Source: Candidatus Poseidoniaceae archaeon | Lineage (GTDB): Archaea > Thermoplasmatota > Poseidoniia > Poseidoniales > Poseidoniaceae | Direction of reading: 5' to 3' | DNA length: 64,000 bases | NCBI GenBank assembly: GCA_938084675.1 | Contig: CALKGM010000016.1 | Span: 1-64,000 of the forward strand | In this document: positions 8,963 through 17,260 of the stretch, piece by piece | Position numbering within the stretch: position 1 is the stretch's first letter | Layout: the number at the start of each line of letters is the position of its first letter | Made by a program: the position numbers and the translations under genes | The notes under the pieces: model-generated | Seen by the model: the letters and a program-made list of their open reading frames with translations, nothing else | Told to the model about the DNA's origin: nothing | The model's database searches: none

Positions 8963-9529
8963 ATGTACAAAGTAGTAACCAAAGAAGACACCATCCGTAT
9001 TCCTGCAGAATACATGCGAAAAGGCCAATCTTTGGACCAGCACATTGACCGCCTTTCCATGAGTGCCTTCGAGGGTCGTTTTGATGAGCAAAATCGCTTC
9101 ATCCTTGTTACAAACAATCACAAGACCATCGGACGTGGACGAATCATTCACGGTGATGGAGCAATCTATCAGCGAGTTCAGTTTGACGCTGTTCTCTTCT
9201 GCATGGACGATTATGAAGTTGTTGAAGGAGCAGTCTCTGAAATCAATGAATTCGGAGCGTTCGTTCGCATCGGCCCAATGGAAGCACTTCTTCACAAGTC
9301 TCAAATCATGGAAGATACCGTTGAAGCCAACATCGGTAAGGGAATGATTGAAGGGCGAAAAACCGGAAAGCAAATTGGTGTTGGATCATTCGTCCGAGCC
9401 CGAATTGTTTCGTTGTCACCAGATACCTCTGACCCACGACGCTCCAAGATTGGATTGACCAGCAAGCAACCCGGTTTGGGATGCCCTGAGTGGAAGAGAA
9501 TCGACAAGAACAACGAAGGAAGTGATTGA
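8963..9529 (+). CDS. rpoE1: RNA polymerase subunit Rpo7 (RpoE')
   Basis: 188 residues, the usual length for archaeal Rpo7/RpoE', the stalk subunit that pairs with Rpo4 and binds nascent RNA. The N-terminal half (MYKVVTKEDTIRIP...) is the RNP-like tip domain. The C-terminal half (about 80-165) is an S1/OB domain with GAVSEINEFGAFVRIGPMEAL and later RARIVSLS. A strong SD (agaggtga) lies 4 nt upstream of ATG 8963. It heads an operon with spt4, rps24e and rps27ae, the classical archaeal order, with gaps of 1 nt or less to its neighbour. Confidence 0.96.
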   Translation: MYKVVTKEDTIRIPAEYMRKGQSLDQHIDRLSMSAFEGRFDEQNRFILVTNNHKTIGRGRIIHGDGAIYQRVQFDAVLFCMDDYEVVEGAVSEINEFGAFVRIGPMEALLHKSQIMEDTVEANIGKGMIEGRKTGKQIGVGSFVRARIVSLSPDTSDPRRSKIGLTSKQPGLGCPEWKRIDKNNEGSD

Positions 9530-9530
9530 T

Positions 9531-9734
9531 ATGGCTAAGAATCCATTTGCATGTGGCGAATGCCATCTTGTCCTTGGCGATGGAATTGACCAGTGCCCAC
9601 GTCACCCCTCCGCACCTGTATCCTCTGATTGGACAGGATACGTCATAATCATGCAACCAGAACGCTCAGAAATAGCCAAGCGTCTACAAGTAGAATTACC
9701 GGGCCGATATGCTCTCAAAGTCAACATTCGATGA
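9531..9734 (+). CDS. spt4: Transcription elongation factor Spt4 (RpoE'')
   Basis: A 67-residue zinc-ribbon protein. Spt4 binds the NGN domain of Spt5 and promotes RNA polymerase processivity. The N-terminus has CGEC (residues 8-11) and a second knuckle CPRH, so one canonical Cys appears replaced by His (CPxC to CPRH). The central segment SDWTGYVIIMQPERSEIAKRL matches the family. ATG 9531 starts 1 nt after the rpo7 stop; an in-frame GTG at 9522 overlaps rpo7 but would add only MID. It is the second gene of the rpo7 operon and is followed by rps24e after 10 nt. Confidence 0.93.
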   Translation: MAKNPFACGECHLVLGDGIDQCPRHPSAPVSSDWTGYVIIMQPERSEIAKRLQVELPGRYALKVNIR

Positions 9735-9744
9735 GGTGAACACC

Positions 9745-10068
9745 ATGAACATTAACGAAAGAATAGAAAACAAACTCTTGAACCGTATTGAAATCTCCTT
9801 CAGTTGGAAACACGAAGGAAAAACAACTCCATCTCGTAAGGACATCATGGATTTGGTTCGAACACTCGAGCCAGGTTCAAATCCTGAGTGGATCGTCGTC
9901 AAAAACTGTGAAACTCGATACGGGCAACCGTTGACCACAGGAACTGCTTACATCTACAACTCCCAAGAAGCAATGGCTGTAGAGCCAAGTTACATCAACA
10001 AGCGTCACGAACAATTTCGCTCTGGTTCCTCAAAATCTGATGAATCCTCTAATGGAGGTGACCAGTGA
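9745..10068 (+). CDS. rps24e: 30S ribosomal protein S24e
   Basis: A 107-residue member of the S24e family, a small-subunit protein. Diagnostic parts are [21 protein letters not shown] (N-terminal half), then a motif around [10 protein letters not shown] and the conserved [12 protein letters not shown], where the family usually has 'G.A.IY'. ATG 9745 is chosen because 'gaggtgaacacc' provides an SD; an upstream in-frame start at 9709 would overlap spt4. The C-terminal ~20 residues are Ser/Gly/Asp rich and presumably flexible. The stop codon overlaps the next start (TGATG), indicating translational coupling with rps27ae. Confidence 0.95.
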   Translation: MNINERIENKLLNRIEISFSWKHEGKTTPSRKDIMDLVRTLEPGSNPEWIVVKNCETRYGQPLTTGTAYIYNSQEAMAVEPSYINKRHEQFRSGSSKSDESSNGGDQ

Positions 10069-10235
10069 TGGGAGACGGTCCTAAGTCCACTGCTAAGTGG
10101 TCAAAGTACAAGGTCGAAGACGGTAAGCTCGTTCGTGCAGAACACTGCCCTGAATGTGGGCCTGGTGTTTTCCTTGCAATCCACAAGGATCGCAAGTCGT
10201 GTGGTCGTTGCGGCCACACCGTCGCCAACGAGTGA
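10068..10235 (+). CDS. rps27ae: 30S ribosomal protein S27ae
   Basis: A 55-codon gene. Translation gives a basic N-terminus ([16 protein letters not shown]) and one zinc ribbon with two knuckles, CPEC (27-30) and CGRC (45-48), including the typical HCPECGPG and CGRCGHT phrases. S27ae is a small-subunit zinc-binding protein; in eukaryotes it is fused to ubiquitin, but here it stands alone, as in other archaea. The ATG overlaps the rps24e stop by one base. It is the last gene of the rpo7-spt4-rps24e-rps27ae operon and converges on the next gene with only 5 nt between. Confidence 0.95.
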   Translation: MGDGPKSTAKWSKYKVEDGKLVRAEHCPECGPGVFLAIHKDRKSCGRCGHTVANE

Positions 10236-10240
10236 ACGGT

Positions 10241-11203
10241 TCACTCTTCTTCTGTGACATTGGGAACTTGTCCCTCAAATGGACTGTTTTTCCATGTTCC
10301 ATCATTAAACAAAATCAAGGCTCCACCTTTCACTGGTTCAATGTGGACTGGGATCTCTTCCCATTGATGACGTTCGTTGCGAGTTGGCGTAATGAGTAAT
10401 TCCTCGCGCCAACCTGCTAACCTCCAACCCTCTAGTGTTGGGTCCCACGATGCAAACTGAACTGGTCCGTTGAGTTTGAGCGTTCGAAGGAGTGTCCCTT
10501 CATGGACCCAGGTGAGTTCACCACCCGTGGAACATATGAGTTCATGGAGGCCGTATTTGAAATGGTGCTCAAGGGGTGCTTCGGGGCCAATTGCAATGAA
10601 TTCCTCAAGTAAGCCCCCAGTAGTTGACGAGCGGCGTTGTATTCGCCCTCCTCGTGATGTGATGGTGAAGGTATCTTCATCAAGGTGAAGAGCGATGGTT
10701 TCGGAGTCCCTTGGGCGCTTCTTTGGATAGTTCCAAGTTGGTTCAGCCATCCTCCATAATTCATCAGCCTCCGGAGTAAGGCCATAGATTCCTTTCCTCC
10801 ACAAGGCAAACACAAGGGTATCCCCTTGTGCGGCTAAGGCTAGGGGTTCGGAATTGAGAATGTGCGACCAAATGTTTCCGGCAGGGTGTTTTGCTTCTGC
10901 AACAGTACCTGTTGTTCTCAATTCTGCCCGTGGAGGTCCATCTTTAGGAGCGGAATCAAGAGGTATGCACCCCATTCTCGCCATCATGAGTTCACCATCG
11001 ATCCAAGTGCAGTAGAGTCTGTTGTTTAGGACGGATGAATTGCTGATTTTCATCGGAAACGGTGTTGCATGTGGATATCGGGGTTTCAACTCATCTCCCA
11101 AGAGAAGAACCTCACCATCCATCCCCAATATCAGAATTCCTCCATCATATGAGTGGACTCGTGATGGGAGGAATGGAATTGCTGGAGGCAGACCTTCGTC
11201 CAT
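10241..11203 (-). CDS. Hypothetical beta-rich (propeller-like) protein
   Basis: About 320 residues with no signal peptide or membrane helix. Repeating short strand patterns such as YDGGILILGMDGEVLLLGD, DTLVFALWRKGIYGLTPEADELW and STGGELTWVHEGTLLRTLKLNG recall PQQ/WD-type beta-propeller blades. The match is by pattern only, and no catalytic residues were recognised. ATG 11203 is preferred over the GTG at 11209. The gene diverges from DTD2, with a short inverted repeat between them, and converges with the ribosomal protein operon. Confidence 0.7.
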   Translation of the reverse strand: MDEGLPPAIPFLPSRVHSYDGGILILGMDGEVLLLGDELKPRYPHATPFPMKISNSSVLNNRLYCTWIDGELMMARMGCIPLDSAPKDGPPRAELRTTGTVAEAKHPAGNIWSHILNSEPLALAAQGDTLVFALWRKGIYGLTPEADELWRMAEPTWNYPKKRPRDSETIALHLDEDTFTITSRGGRIQRRSSTTGGLLEEFIAIGPEAPLEHHFKYGLHELICSTGGELTWVHEGTLLRTLKLNGPVQFASWDPTLEGWRLAGWREELLITPTRNERHQWEEIPVHIEPVKGGALILFNDGTWKNSPFEGQVPNVTEEE

Positions 11204-11219
11204 AGGCACAAGTTGGGCC

Positions 11220-11233
11220 TTTCATATGTGAAA
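11220..11233. promoter_or_regulatory. Short inverted repeat between divergent genes
   Basis: TTTCA-tatg-TGAAA lies between the divergent propeller-like gene (start 11203) and the DTD2 gene (start 11279). Its centre contains a TATA-like catatg. It could be an operator or simply an AT-rich promoter element. Nothing else was recognised in the interval. Confidence 0.25.
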
Positions 11234-11278
11234 CCTTGTCCTCGGTGGGGTCAAATGTAGGTACTGGGTGCGAGTTGT

Positions 11279-12265
11279 ATGGGCGCCGTAGATATTGCTC
11301 TCATTGTCATCAATTGCTCTGATGTCGCGAGTCTCAACCAAGGTGAAGCCTTGAGAGAAATGCGGGATTGGGCTGATGGTCCAATCGTTGAGGGTCATCG
11401 CTCCTTTACATCCAATGACGTGCGTATGTGGTATCTTCCTGAAGGTGTTCTAAATCAAAATTATCTCGACCGTCGCTGGTTCAAAGCAACTGGTGAATCA
11501 GTCAGAGAAGCCATATTTCCCTCACGGCATTCAGCTGCCAGTGGCCAAGCCTCATTGACCTTGCACCCGATTGGAATTCCGCACCTGCCCGTCGGGGAAT
11601 TCGGTCCGTATGGTGGGATTGGGGGCCAAGCGCCTCCTCCAAACAGCCGTCTTGCAGGATGGTGGAGGATGCTTCAACACAGATGGACTGCGGATTCAGA
11701 ATTATCAAGTTTCGATCTATCTTTGGAGGTGACACATCATGGCCCTTATCTTGATGCGCCATCTCTCTTCATTGAAGTTGGTTCAACTGAAGCAACTTGG
11801 GGCCATGTGGGTGCTGCTCAACTCCTTGCGACCATCATTCACGATGGCTTGTTTGATCCATCAGTGAATGCTGCTTGGAACGAATCAGAACACCGTGAAT
11901 CGTTGGTCCTCGTTACTCTTGGTGGCGGTCATTATGCTCCTCGGGCAAACGTGTTGGCGAGCTATGAGGGAGTTTGGCTGGGTCATATGCTTGCAACATA
12001 TGCACTACCCTTTGTGGAACAAGATGGCATACCTGGAGGTACTTGGGCCCAATCTATTGAAGAAGCGATTCGTTCGACGAAGAAGGCATTCCCAGGTGGT
12101 TCAATTGCAGTTTACATGGATAAGAAGGCCTTCAAGGGCTGGCAGAGGCAAGCCATTCGGGATTACTTATCGGCAAACAACCTGCCACTGATGACATCAA
12201 AAACATTCATTGCCGCAATGGGCATCATTGAGAATGAAACACAAAGGGTCAAAGAGCGCCGTTGA
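11279..12265 (+). CDS. dtdA: D-aminoacyl-tRNA deacylase, DTD2 type
   Basis: 328 residues. DTD2 (GEK1 in plants) hydrolyses D-amino acids from mischarged tRNA and is found in archaea and plants. Diagnostic stretches are EVTHHGPYLDAPSLFIEVGSTEATW (about 150-174) and the strictly conserved VTLGGGHYAPRAN (about 211-223), which supplies the likely metal-binding His. The N-terminal part resembles the family domain starting 'IALIVINCSDVASLN'. The longer N-terminal half carries a Pro/Gly-rich loop (GPYGGIGGQAPPPN). Proline dehydrogenase follows after 12 nt, with its SD next to the DTD2 stop codon, suggesting an operon. Confidence 0.92.
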   Translation: MGAVDIALIVINCSDVASLNQGEALREMRDWADGPIVEGHRSFTSNDVRMWYLPEGVLNQNYLDRRWFKATGESVREAIFPSRHSAASGQASLTLHPIGIPHLPVGEFGPYGGIGGQAPPPNSRLAGWWRMLQHRWTADSELSSFDLSLEVTHHGPYLDAPSLFIEVGSTEATWGHVGAAQLLATIIHDGLFDPSVNAAWNESEHRESLVLVTLGGGHYAPRANVLASYEGVWLGHMLATYALPFVEQDGIPGGTWAQSIEEAIRSTKKAFPGGSIAVYMDKKAFKGWQRQAIRDYLSANNLPLMTSKTFIAAMGIIENETQRVKERR

Positions 12266-12277
12266 GGAGGAATATGT

Positions 12278-13255
12278 ATGGTCGGCTGGGTATCTCGCAC
12301 AATTGTCGGTGCGACCGTCAGAATGCCCAAGTGGTTTGTGCGGTGGGTCAGCCGTCGTTATGTTGCAGGCCCCGAACTATCAGATGCGGTTGAGATCATG
12401 AAGCGTCTCTCTGGAGAGGGAACCTGTTTCACCATTGATGTATTAGGTGAAGAAATAACTTCAATGGATGAAGCTCAATTTTTTTATGATGAATATGTCC
12501 GTGTTATTGAAGCAATACATGCCGGTCATTTTGATGCGAACCTTAGCATCAAGCCAACTGCATTTGGGCTGCTTATTGATCGAGATAAAGGAATGGACAA
12601 CATCCGTAAACTTGTTGAATTGGCCTCGAAGAACGACATGTTTGTACGACTTGATATGGAAGACCACCGAGTCACAACAGACACCATCCAAGTTGTCAAA
12701 GACTTACATTCTGAGGGATTAACAAACGTCGGGACCGTTATCCAGGGACGCCTTTTCCGTTCTCTTGCGGACATCTCGGATTTGGAGCGAGAACTCGGCC
12801 CTCTGGCGGATTATCGTATCTGCAAAGGAATTTATTTGGAGCCAGAGGAAATCTCATTTACTCAATACAAGGATATCGTTGACGCTACAAACAGTTGTAT
12901 TGACCGAATGCTCGATGCTGGCGCTTACGTCGCGATTGCGAGTCATGATATTCCTGTTATTGAATATACGAAATCAGCGCTTGAATCATTTGGAATGGGC
13001 CCAGGGAAAGAAGATCCACGACCAAACGCCGGCCAGAGCCGTCGTCACAAAGGGCCCGGATATGAGTTTCAGATGCTTCTTGGTGTGCGTGGGCCATTGA
13101 GGCGGAAACTTGCAAGTCAGGGTCATCGAACACGAATCTATATTCCATACGGCGAAAAGTGGTACGAATACAGTATCCGACGACTCAAAGAAAATCCAAC
13201 CATTGGAACACAAGTGGCCAAGGCTTTTTTGATGCCGTGGACAAACCGCCCATAA
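12278..13255 (+). CDS. putA: Proline dehydrogenase (monofunctional PRODH)
   Basis: 325 residues, the length of stand-alone FAD-dependent PRODH that oxidises proline to pyrroline-5-carboxylate and passes electrons to quinone. The TIM-barrel landmarks appear in order: NLSIKPTAFG (substrate/FAD pocket), FVRLDMEDH, VGTVIQGRLFRS, YRICKGIYLEP (family 'RLVKGAYLE'), VAIASHD (family 'ATHN') and YEFQMLLGVR, then RIYIPYGEKWYEYSIRRLKENP, which contains the FAD/proline Arg pair of the family's YxxRRxxEN motif. A strong SD (gaggagga) is at the right distance from ATG 12278. No P5C dehydrogenase gene lies nearby. Its location after DTD2 suggests joint expression. Confidence 0.93.
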   Translation: MVGWVSRTIVGATVRMPKWFVRWVSRRYVAGPELSDAVEIMKRLSGEGTCFTIDVLGEEITSMDEAQFFYDEYVRVIEAIHAGHFDANLSIKPTAFGLLIDRDKGMDNIRKLVELASKNDMFVRLDMEDHRVTTDTIQVVKDLHSEGLTNVGTVIQGRLFRSLADISDLERELGPLADYRICKGIYLEPEEISFTQYKDIVDATNSCIDRMLDAGAYVAIASHDIPVIEYTKSALESFGMGPGKEDPRPNAGQSRRHKGPGYEFQMLLGVRGPLRRKLASQGHRTRIYIPYGEKWYEYSIRRLKENPTIGTQVAKAFLMPWTNRP

Positions 13256-14053
13256 TCATCGACGTGGCTTTTTCTTTCGCTTGAATGAAGGTGTAACTCC
13301 ACTCTTAATCTCGTCTTTGGGGCGGATTGGGTCTGGATTATGGCCCAATTTTCCTTCCTTCCATGCTTGTCTTCGTTCACGAGGTGTCCGCGGTGCGAAG
13401 TACTCAGGCTTCGGAGGCTCATGGAGGTACATTCGTTTGATGTCAGGGGCGTGAACCGTTCCTCGTAGGGTTCGGCCAGAACCCGTGTGTATGGCTCGTA
13501 TGCGCCATGTTTCACCCTCATGGTCCATGAGGTGGGATGCAGTAAACGTTGTTTCTTGGGGGACGATGATGACTTCAGAATATGACTCTTCCCCGCGAGT
13601 TAATGTCATTTTGACACGAACTTTATCGGTACGAATAGCAGTAATTCGTTCGATGTTAGTTGCAACTGCATGTTCAGGTTGCTTTCCATCAGTGGTTTCA
13701 ATTTGATGAACTCTCCAAAGCTTTTCATCTTCGTCAAAGACATCATTCAGAACAAATTCTTCGTCTGCATCAATAACCAATACGATCCGATGGGAATGTG
13801 GACCATCGGTTAGGATAAATGGAATGTTCTTTGCAGGAGGTGGTCGAAATTCAACGGTGTGGACATGGGAGCAGACTTGACATCGTACCAAGAAATCTGC
13901 TCCATCGCCTACTTTTTTCTCCTTGAGAATATCATGGCCTTCGAGTTCATCACATGTAGGGCAATGCGTTGCATTGTCGAGAATCTCTTCCTCTTCTTCC
14001 CATTCATCCCCTTCTTCCACGGTAAGGCCCCAATTGACTCGCGTGGCCTCCAC
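13256..14053 (-). CDS. Zinc-finger protein, HVO_0476-like
   Basis: 265 residues. Near the N-terminus two knuckles, CPTC (32-35) and CQVC (58-61), form a zinc ribbon after an acidic run of Glu. Two repeated beta domains follow: '...HRIVLVIDADEEFVLNDVFDEDEKLWRVHQIET' and 'SEVIIVPQETTFTASHLMDHEGETWRIRAIHT', so the second half looks like an internal duplication. The C-terminus is very basic (SFKRKKKPRR), suggesting nucleic-acid contact. It resembles the HVO_0476 family of archaeal zinc-finger proteins, whose function is unknown to me. GTG at 14053 is used as the start; a GTG at 14020 is an alternative. It converges on PRODH with no gap. Confidence 0.75.
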   Translation of the reverse strand: MEATRVNWGLTVEEGDEWEEEEEILDNATHCPTCDELEGHDILKEKKVGDGADFLVRCQVCSHVHTVEFRPPPAKNIPFILTDGPHSHRIVLVIDADEEFVLNDVFDEDEKLWRVHQIETTDGKQPEHAVATNIERITAIRTDKVRVKMTLTRGEESYSEVIIVPQETTFTASHLMDHEGETWRIRAIHTGSGRTLRGTVHAPDIKRMYLHEPPKPEYFAPRTPRERRQAWKEGKLGHNPDPIRPKDEIKSGVTPSFKRKKKPRR

Positions 14054-14118
14054 CGTTTGAACCCATCGTAAGCCAGCGGCAAGCGAGGCTTGAAATTAAA
14101 CGGGCGAAAGGGGTGGTC

Positions 14119-14859
14119 ATGGGGGAGCAACAACCATCGCCGCAGCGTGACGAAATACTCACACATCTGCTCGCCCAAGACACGAATCAACCCAGAGATG
14201 AACCCGAAGTTGCCGCAAATATCGGTGAACAACTCAAGCACATGGGATTGTCAACCTGGTCGATCTCAATCCACCGAAGATTACGAGACGCCATAGGAGC
14301 CCTTGCTCCAGAACGCGTCCTTGAAGTTGGAGGAGGAATTGGCCACCGAACGGCCTGGCTTTACGACTTATTTGACCGTCAGGAACGTTCTCCTTCACGA
14401 TTTACTGTGGTGGAACAAGGGGCTAAATTTGGAGTGATTATTCACAGACTTATGACTCGCTATGAGGCAGATGCGTGGACTAATATCGTAGTCGGAGACC
14501 CCATTCAGCTTGCTGCGGAACATGCAGCATGGTCCCTTGCAACCACAACAACTGCCGAAATTTCGGAGACGCCTTTCGTCAAGAATTACCAAGTTATCGT
14601 TATCGATGGACCCTCTCCTCAACGGGCTAACCTTGTCAAAACATACATGCCGTTTTTGGACCAACAAGGCGTTCTCTTTACCGTTGAACCCGACATGCCG
14701 ACGGGGGATGTTGCTCCAGATGATGAGCAAGGCATGGCGTTGGTAGACGGTTTCAACTCATGGATGGAACTTGTCCAAGAGACACAGAAATCTCACCATG
14801 TTGCGTTCATGCCATTGTTTGGTGGAACACTGGTCGCTTGGTTACCTCGTTTACTCTGA
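14119..14859 (+). CDS. SAM-dependent methyltransferase-like protein
   Basis: About 246 residues. RVLEVGGGIGHRTAWLYD (about 66-83) is a class I methyltransferase motif I (VLEVGGGxG) and 'FTVVEQG' provides the acidic residue after strand beta-2. 'YQVIVIDGPSP' looks like motif IV. The closest general architecture is the O-methyltransferase/spermidine-synthase-like fold; substrate unknown. The N-terminal ~60 residues are helical and may bind the partner. ATG 14119 is preceded by GGGGTGG; an in-frame GTG at 14113 would add two residues. Its 3' end overlaps the convergent protease gene by 9 nt. A pseudo-methyltransferase role cannot be excluded. Confidence 0.72.
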   Translation: MGEQQPSPQRDEILTHLLAQDTNQPRDEPEVAANIGEQLKHMGLSTWSISIHRRLRDAIGALAPERVLEVGGGIGHRTAWLYDLFDRQERSPSRFTVVEQGAKFGVIIHRLMTRYEADAWTNIVVGDPIQLAAEHAAWSLATTTTAEISETPFVKNYQVIVIDGPSPQRANLVKTYMPFLDQQGVLFTVEPDMPTGDVAPDDEQGMALVDGFNSWMELVQETQKSHHVAFMPLFGGTLVAWLPRLL

Positions 14860-16038
14860 ATCCACTTGTTCTAACAACTCTTTGATTTGTAGTAATCCGT
14901 ATCCGTACCTGTCATCGTGCCCAGTCTGTCCTTCTTCTGGAGCGGATGAATCCATCAACCACGTTTTGACTTGATTGATATTGTCTGCATTACCTTGTGA
15001 CCCGTTCGCTTTAAGGGATGGATTTTCTTCAAGAAGAAGTGCTAGTGCACCCGTGACATACACGGTCGCAGCACTTGTGCCATCTGCTAACCCCCAGCCT
15101 CCTTCGTTGGTTAATACGGGGACTCGTTCTCCTGGCGCCACGATTTCAGGTTTCTTGTGTGGGTCGTTTCGGGGGAGGAGGATTGGGAGCGGGAGGAAGC
15201 GACCGTTATTGTCTCCTTCTGATGACCCTGACCAAGAGGTGCCTTTCAGCGTAGAGCCTCCTACCGAGATGACTGCAGTTTCACTCGATGGATGGGCGAC
15301 ATCGCCATCATCCTCATCTCCACCATCGTTGCCGGCTGCAGCAACAACATAGATTCCGACGTCAATAGCCTCGTTAGCAGCATCACCCGAACTTCTACCC
15401 GTTCCTGGTAAAAATGGCAGAGCATCTGGTGCCCCTCCTAAAGAAAGGGAAATGATGTGAGCACCTTCGACAACGCACCAATCAATCGCGTCGGCAACTA
15501 CAGAATCATCTCCTGAACCACTGGCTCCGAGAGCTTTTGCAATCAACAAATCAACGTCATTTGCAACGCCCTTTAGCCAGCCATTCGCCGATATGATTCC
15601 AGCCATTGAGGTGCCATGTCCATTGTCATCGTAAGGTGTTGAGCGACCGCTGATGAAATCTTTCCAACCTTTCAGTTCCATGTCATTGAAATCGCTGTGG
15701 TCGAGGTTAATGCCGGAATCAACGATGCAGACAACAACGCCACTCCCATCAATTGAGCTATCAAGATGAATCAAGTCATTGTATCCCGAATGCCGTTCTA
15801 GAGCGACCTCACTCGGACGAAGTAGAATTGCACCATCGCTGAGAATGACCGCAACAAGGTATCCCGTGGCTAAAACAAGAGTCATTCCAAGAGTGATGCT
15901 CACGATTGCTTTGATTTTCGCTAAATCATCCGAGGCAGATTCTGCGATGAGGGGAGGGGTTTTGATTTGTTGCTCTGCGATTTGTTCAGAGGGCTCCTTC
16001 CAAAAATGGACTGATTCATTGTCCTGAATATCATCCAT
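14851..16038 (-). CDS. Membrane-anchored subtilisin-like serine protease (S8)
   Basis: 395 residues. After a ~40-residue acidic cytoplasmic N-terminus there is one membrane helix (about 42-66), then the catalytic domain outside the cell. The full triad is visible: Asp107 in CIVDSGINLDHSDF, His141 in DDNGHGTSMAGII, and Ser322 in ADGTSAATVYVTGA. The oxyanion Asn is in VAAAGNDGG (237). The domain is compact with no propeptide and no C-terminal PPC or repeat domain. It would degrade extracellular protein or process surface proteins. The next gene upstream (sufS) ends 4 nt before its ATG on the same strand, so it may share a transcript. The family assignment is secure; substrates are not. Confidence 0.93.
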   Translation of the reverse strand: MDDIQDNESVHFWKEPSEQIAEQQIKTPPLIAESASDDLAKIKAIVSITLGMTLVLATGYLVAVILSDGAILLRPSEVALERHSGYNDLIHLDSSIDGSGVVVCIVDSGINLDHSDFNDMELKGWKDFISGRSTPYDDNGHGTSMAGIISANGWLKGVANDVDLLIAKALGASGSGDDSVVADAIDWCVVEGAHIISLSLGGAPDALPFLPGTGRSSGDAANEAIDVGIYVVAAAGNDGGDEDDGDVAHPSSETAVISVGGSTLKGTSWSGSSEGDNNGRFLPLPILLPRNDPHKKPEIVAPGERVPVLTNEGGWGLADGTSAATVYVTGALALLLEENPSLKANGSQGNADNINQVKTWLMDSSAPEEGQTGHDDRYGYGLLQIKELLEQVDSE

Positions 16039-16042
16039 ACAC

Positions 16043-17260
16043 TCACCCTAAGGTGTGGACTATTTCAGTTAATGTATCAACGAATCGCTTCACTTCTTCC
16101 TCTGTATTGTAAAAATAGGCAGATGCTCGCAGCGAGCCTTGTTTGTGGCCATGATGCTCAAACCAGGAGTGGACACAATGCTGGCCACTACGGACCATAA
16201 CTCCAGCGGCTTCATCAAGAAGTATGGCCACATCATGCGCAGGTAGTTTGTCCATGATGATTGAACAGATACCACCACGCTTCGCAGGGTCTTCAGGTCC
16301 GATAATTTTCAATCCGGGGAGGTCTTTCACACCTTTTGTCATTATACGGTTCAGACCAATCTCATGTTCCTTGACTTGGTCCATTTCAATCTTGGAGAGG
16401 TAATCGATCGCTGCACCTGTTGCCATCATTCCAGAAAAATTTCCCAACCCGCCTTCAAATCGTGCCGGCGGTTTAGCCCATGATGCATCGTTGTAGGTCG
16501 AGGCTGTAACAGTTTGACCACCGGATTGAATCGTACGTAATCCATCAAGAAGTTCGTACTTGCCCCATAGCCCCCCCATTCCAGATGGACCACACATTTT
16601 GTGAATTGAAAATGAGAGGAAATCAATGTCAAGACCCTGTACATCAACACTCATGTGAGGGAGTGATTGTGCACCGTCAACAGAAACCAGTGCGCCGTGA
16701 TCGTGAGCGATTTTGGTCACTTCTTTCATCGGGATGGTGACACCGTCAAGATTTCCAACATGACTCATTGAAACCAATCGCAATTTGTTTCCAGCCTCGG
16801 CACAAGCATGCTCAAATGATTCCAAATTGAATGAGTTATCCTCATTACTCATCACCACTCTATGGTCAATTCCTTGCTCTTGTTCCAGTTGTAACCATGG
16901 GACCAGGTTAGAATTATGTTCTCGGTCAGAGGTTAATACGACATCTCCCTTATTCCATGTAAGTCCATGTGCTATCTGGTTCAATGAATGTGTTGCGTTT
17001 CGTGTGAATACAACTTCATTTGAATCGCTGGCATTCAGGAACGAACCAAGGGCGGTACGTGCGTCTCGCACAGACTTAGACACTGCAGTTCCGTATCGGT
17101 GGACGGAGCGGCCACCGCACCCAGGCGTTTCAGTGTAGTACCGATGAATTGCATCAATAACCGGCTGAGGTTTGAGGGTGACACATGCATTGTCGAGATA
17201 AGTTGGAACGGCGTCGCCACAAAGCGTCGGGAAATCATTTCGTAGTTCTTTAAAATCCAT
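16043..17260 (-). CDS. sufS: Cysteine desulfurase, SufS type
   Basis: 405 residues. A PLP enzyme releasing sulfane sulfur from cysteine for Fe-S cluster and other thio-cofactor synthesis. PLP lysine is Lys221 in FSIHKMCGPSGMG; the active-site cysteine is Cys362 in VRSGQHCVHSW (family RSGxHC). Conserved parts ATHSLNQIA and SDREHNSNLVPW are also present. The start is ATG 17260, because its overlap with the upstream stop (TGATG) and the AGGAGG SD 7 nt away fit better than the ATG at 17266. No sufBC genes are in the window. It is translationally coupled to the upstream membrane zinc-ribbon gene. Confidence 0.94.
   Translation of the reverse strand: MDFKELRNDFPTLCGDAVPTYLDNACVTLKPQPVIDAIHRYYTETPGCGGRSVHRYGTAVSKSVRDARTALGSFLNASDSNEVVFTRNATHSLNQIAHGLTWNKGDVVLTSDREHNSNLVPWLQLEQEQGIDHRVVMSNEDNSFNLESFEHACAEAGNKLRLVSMSHVGNLDGVTIPMKEVTKIAHDHGALVSVDGAQSLPHMSVDVQGLDIDFLSFSIHKMCGPSGMGGLWGKYELLDGLRTIQSGGQTVTASTYNDASWAKPPARFEGGLGNFSGMMATGAAIDYLSKIEMDQVKEHEIGLNRIMTKGVKDLPGLKIIGPEDPAKRGGICSIIMDKLPAHDVAILLDEAAGVMVRSGQHCVHSWFEHHGHKQGSLRASAYFYNTEEEVKRFVDTLTEIVHTLG

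Noticed and set aside
9522-9530. GTG start for spt4 overlapping rpo7
   Set aside because: ATG 9531 begins the conserved MAKNPFACGEC; the extra MID is not supported and would overlap the rpo7 stop.
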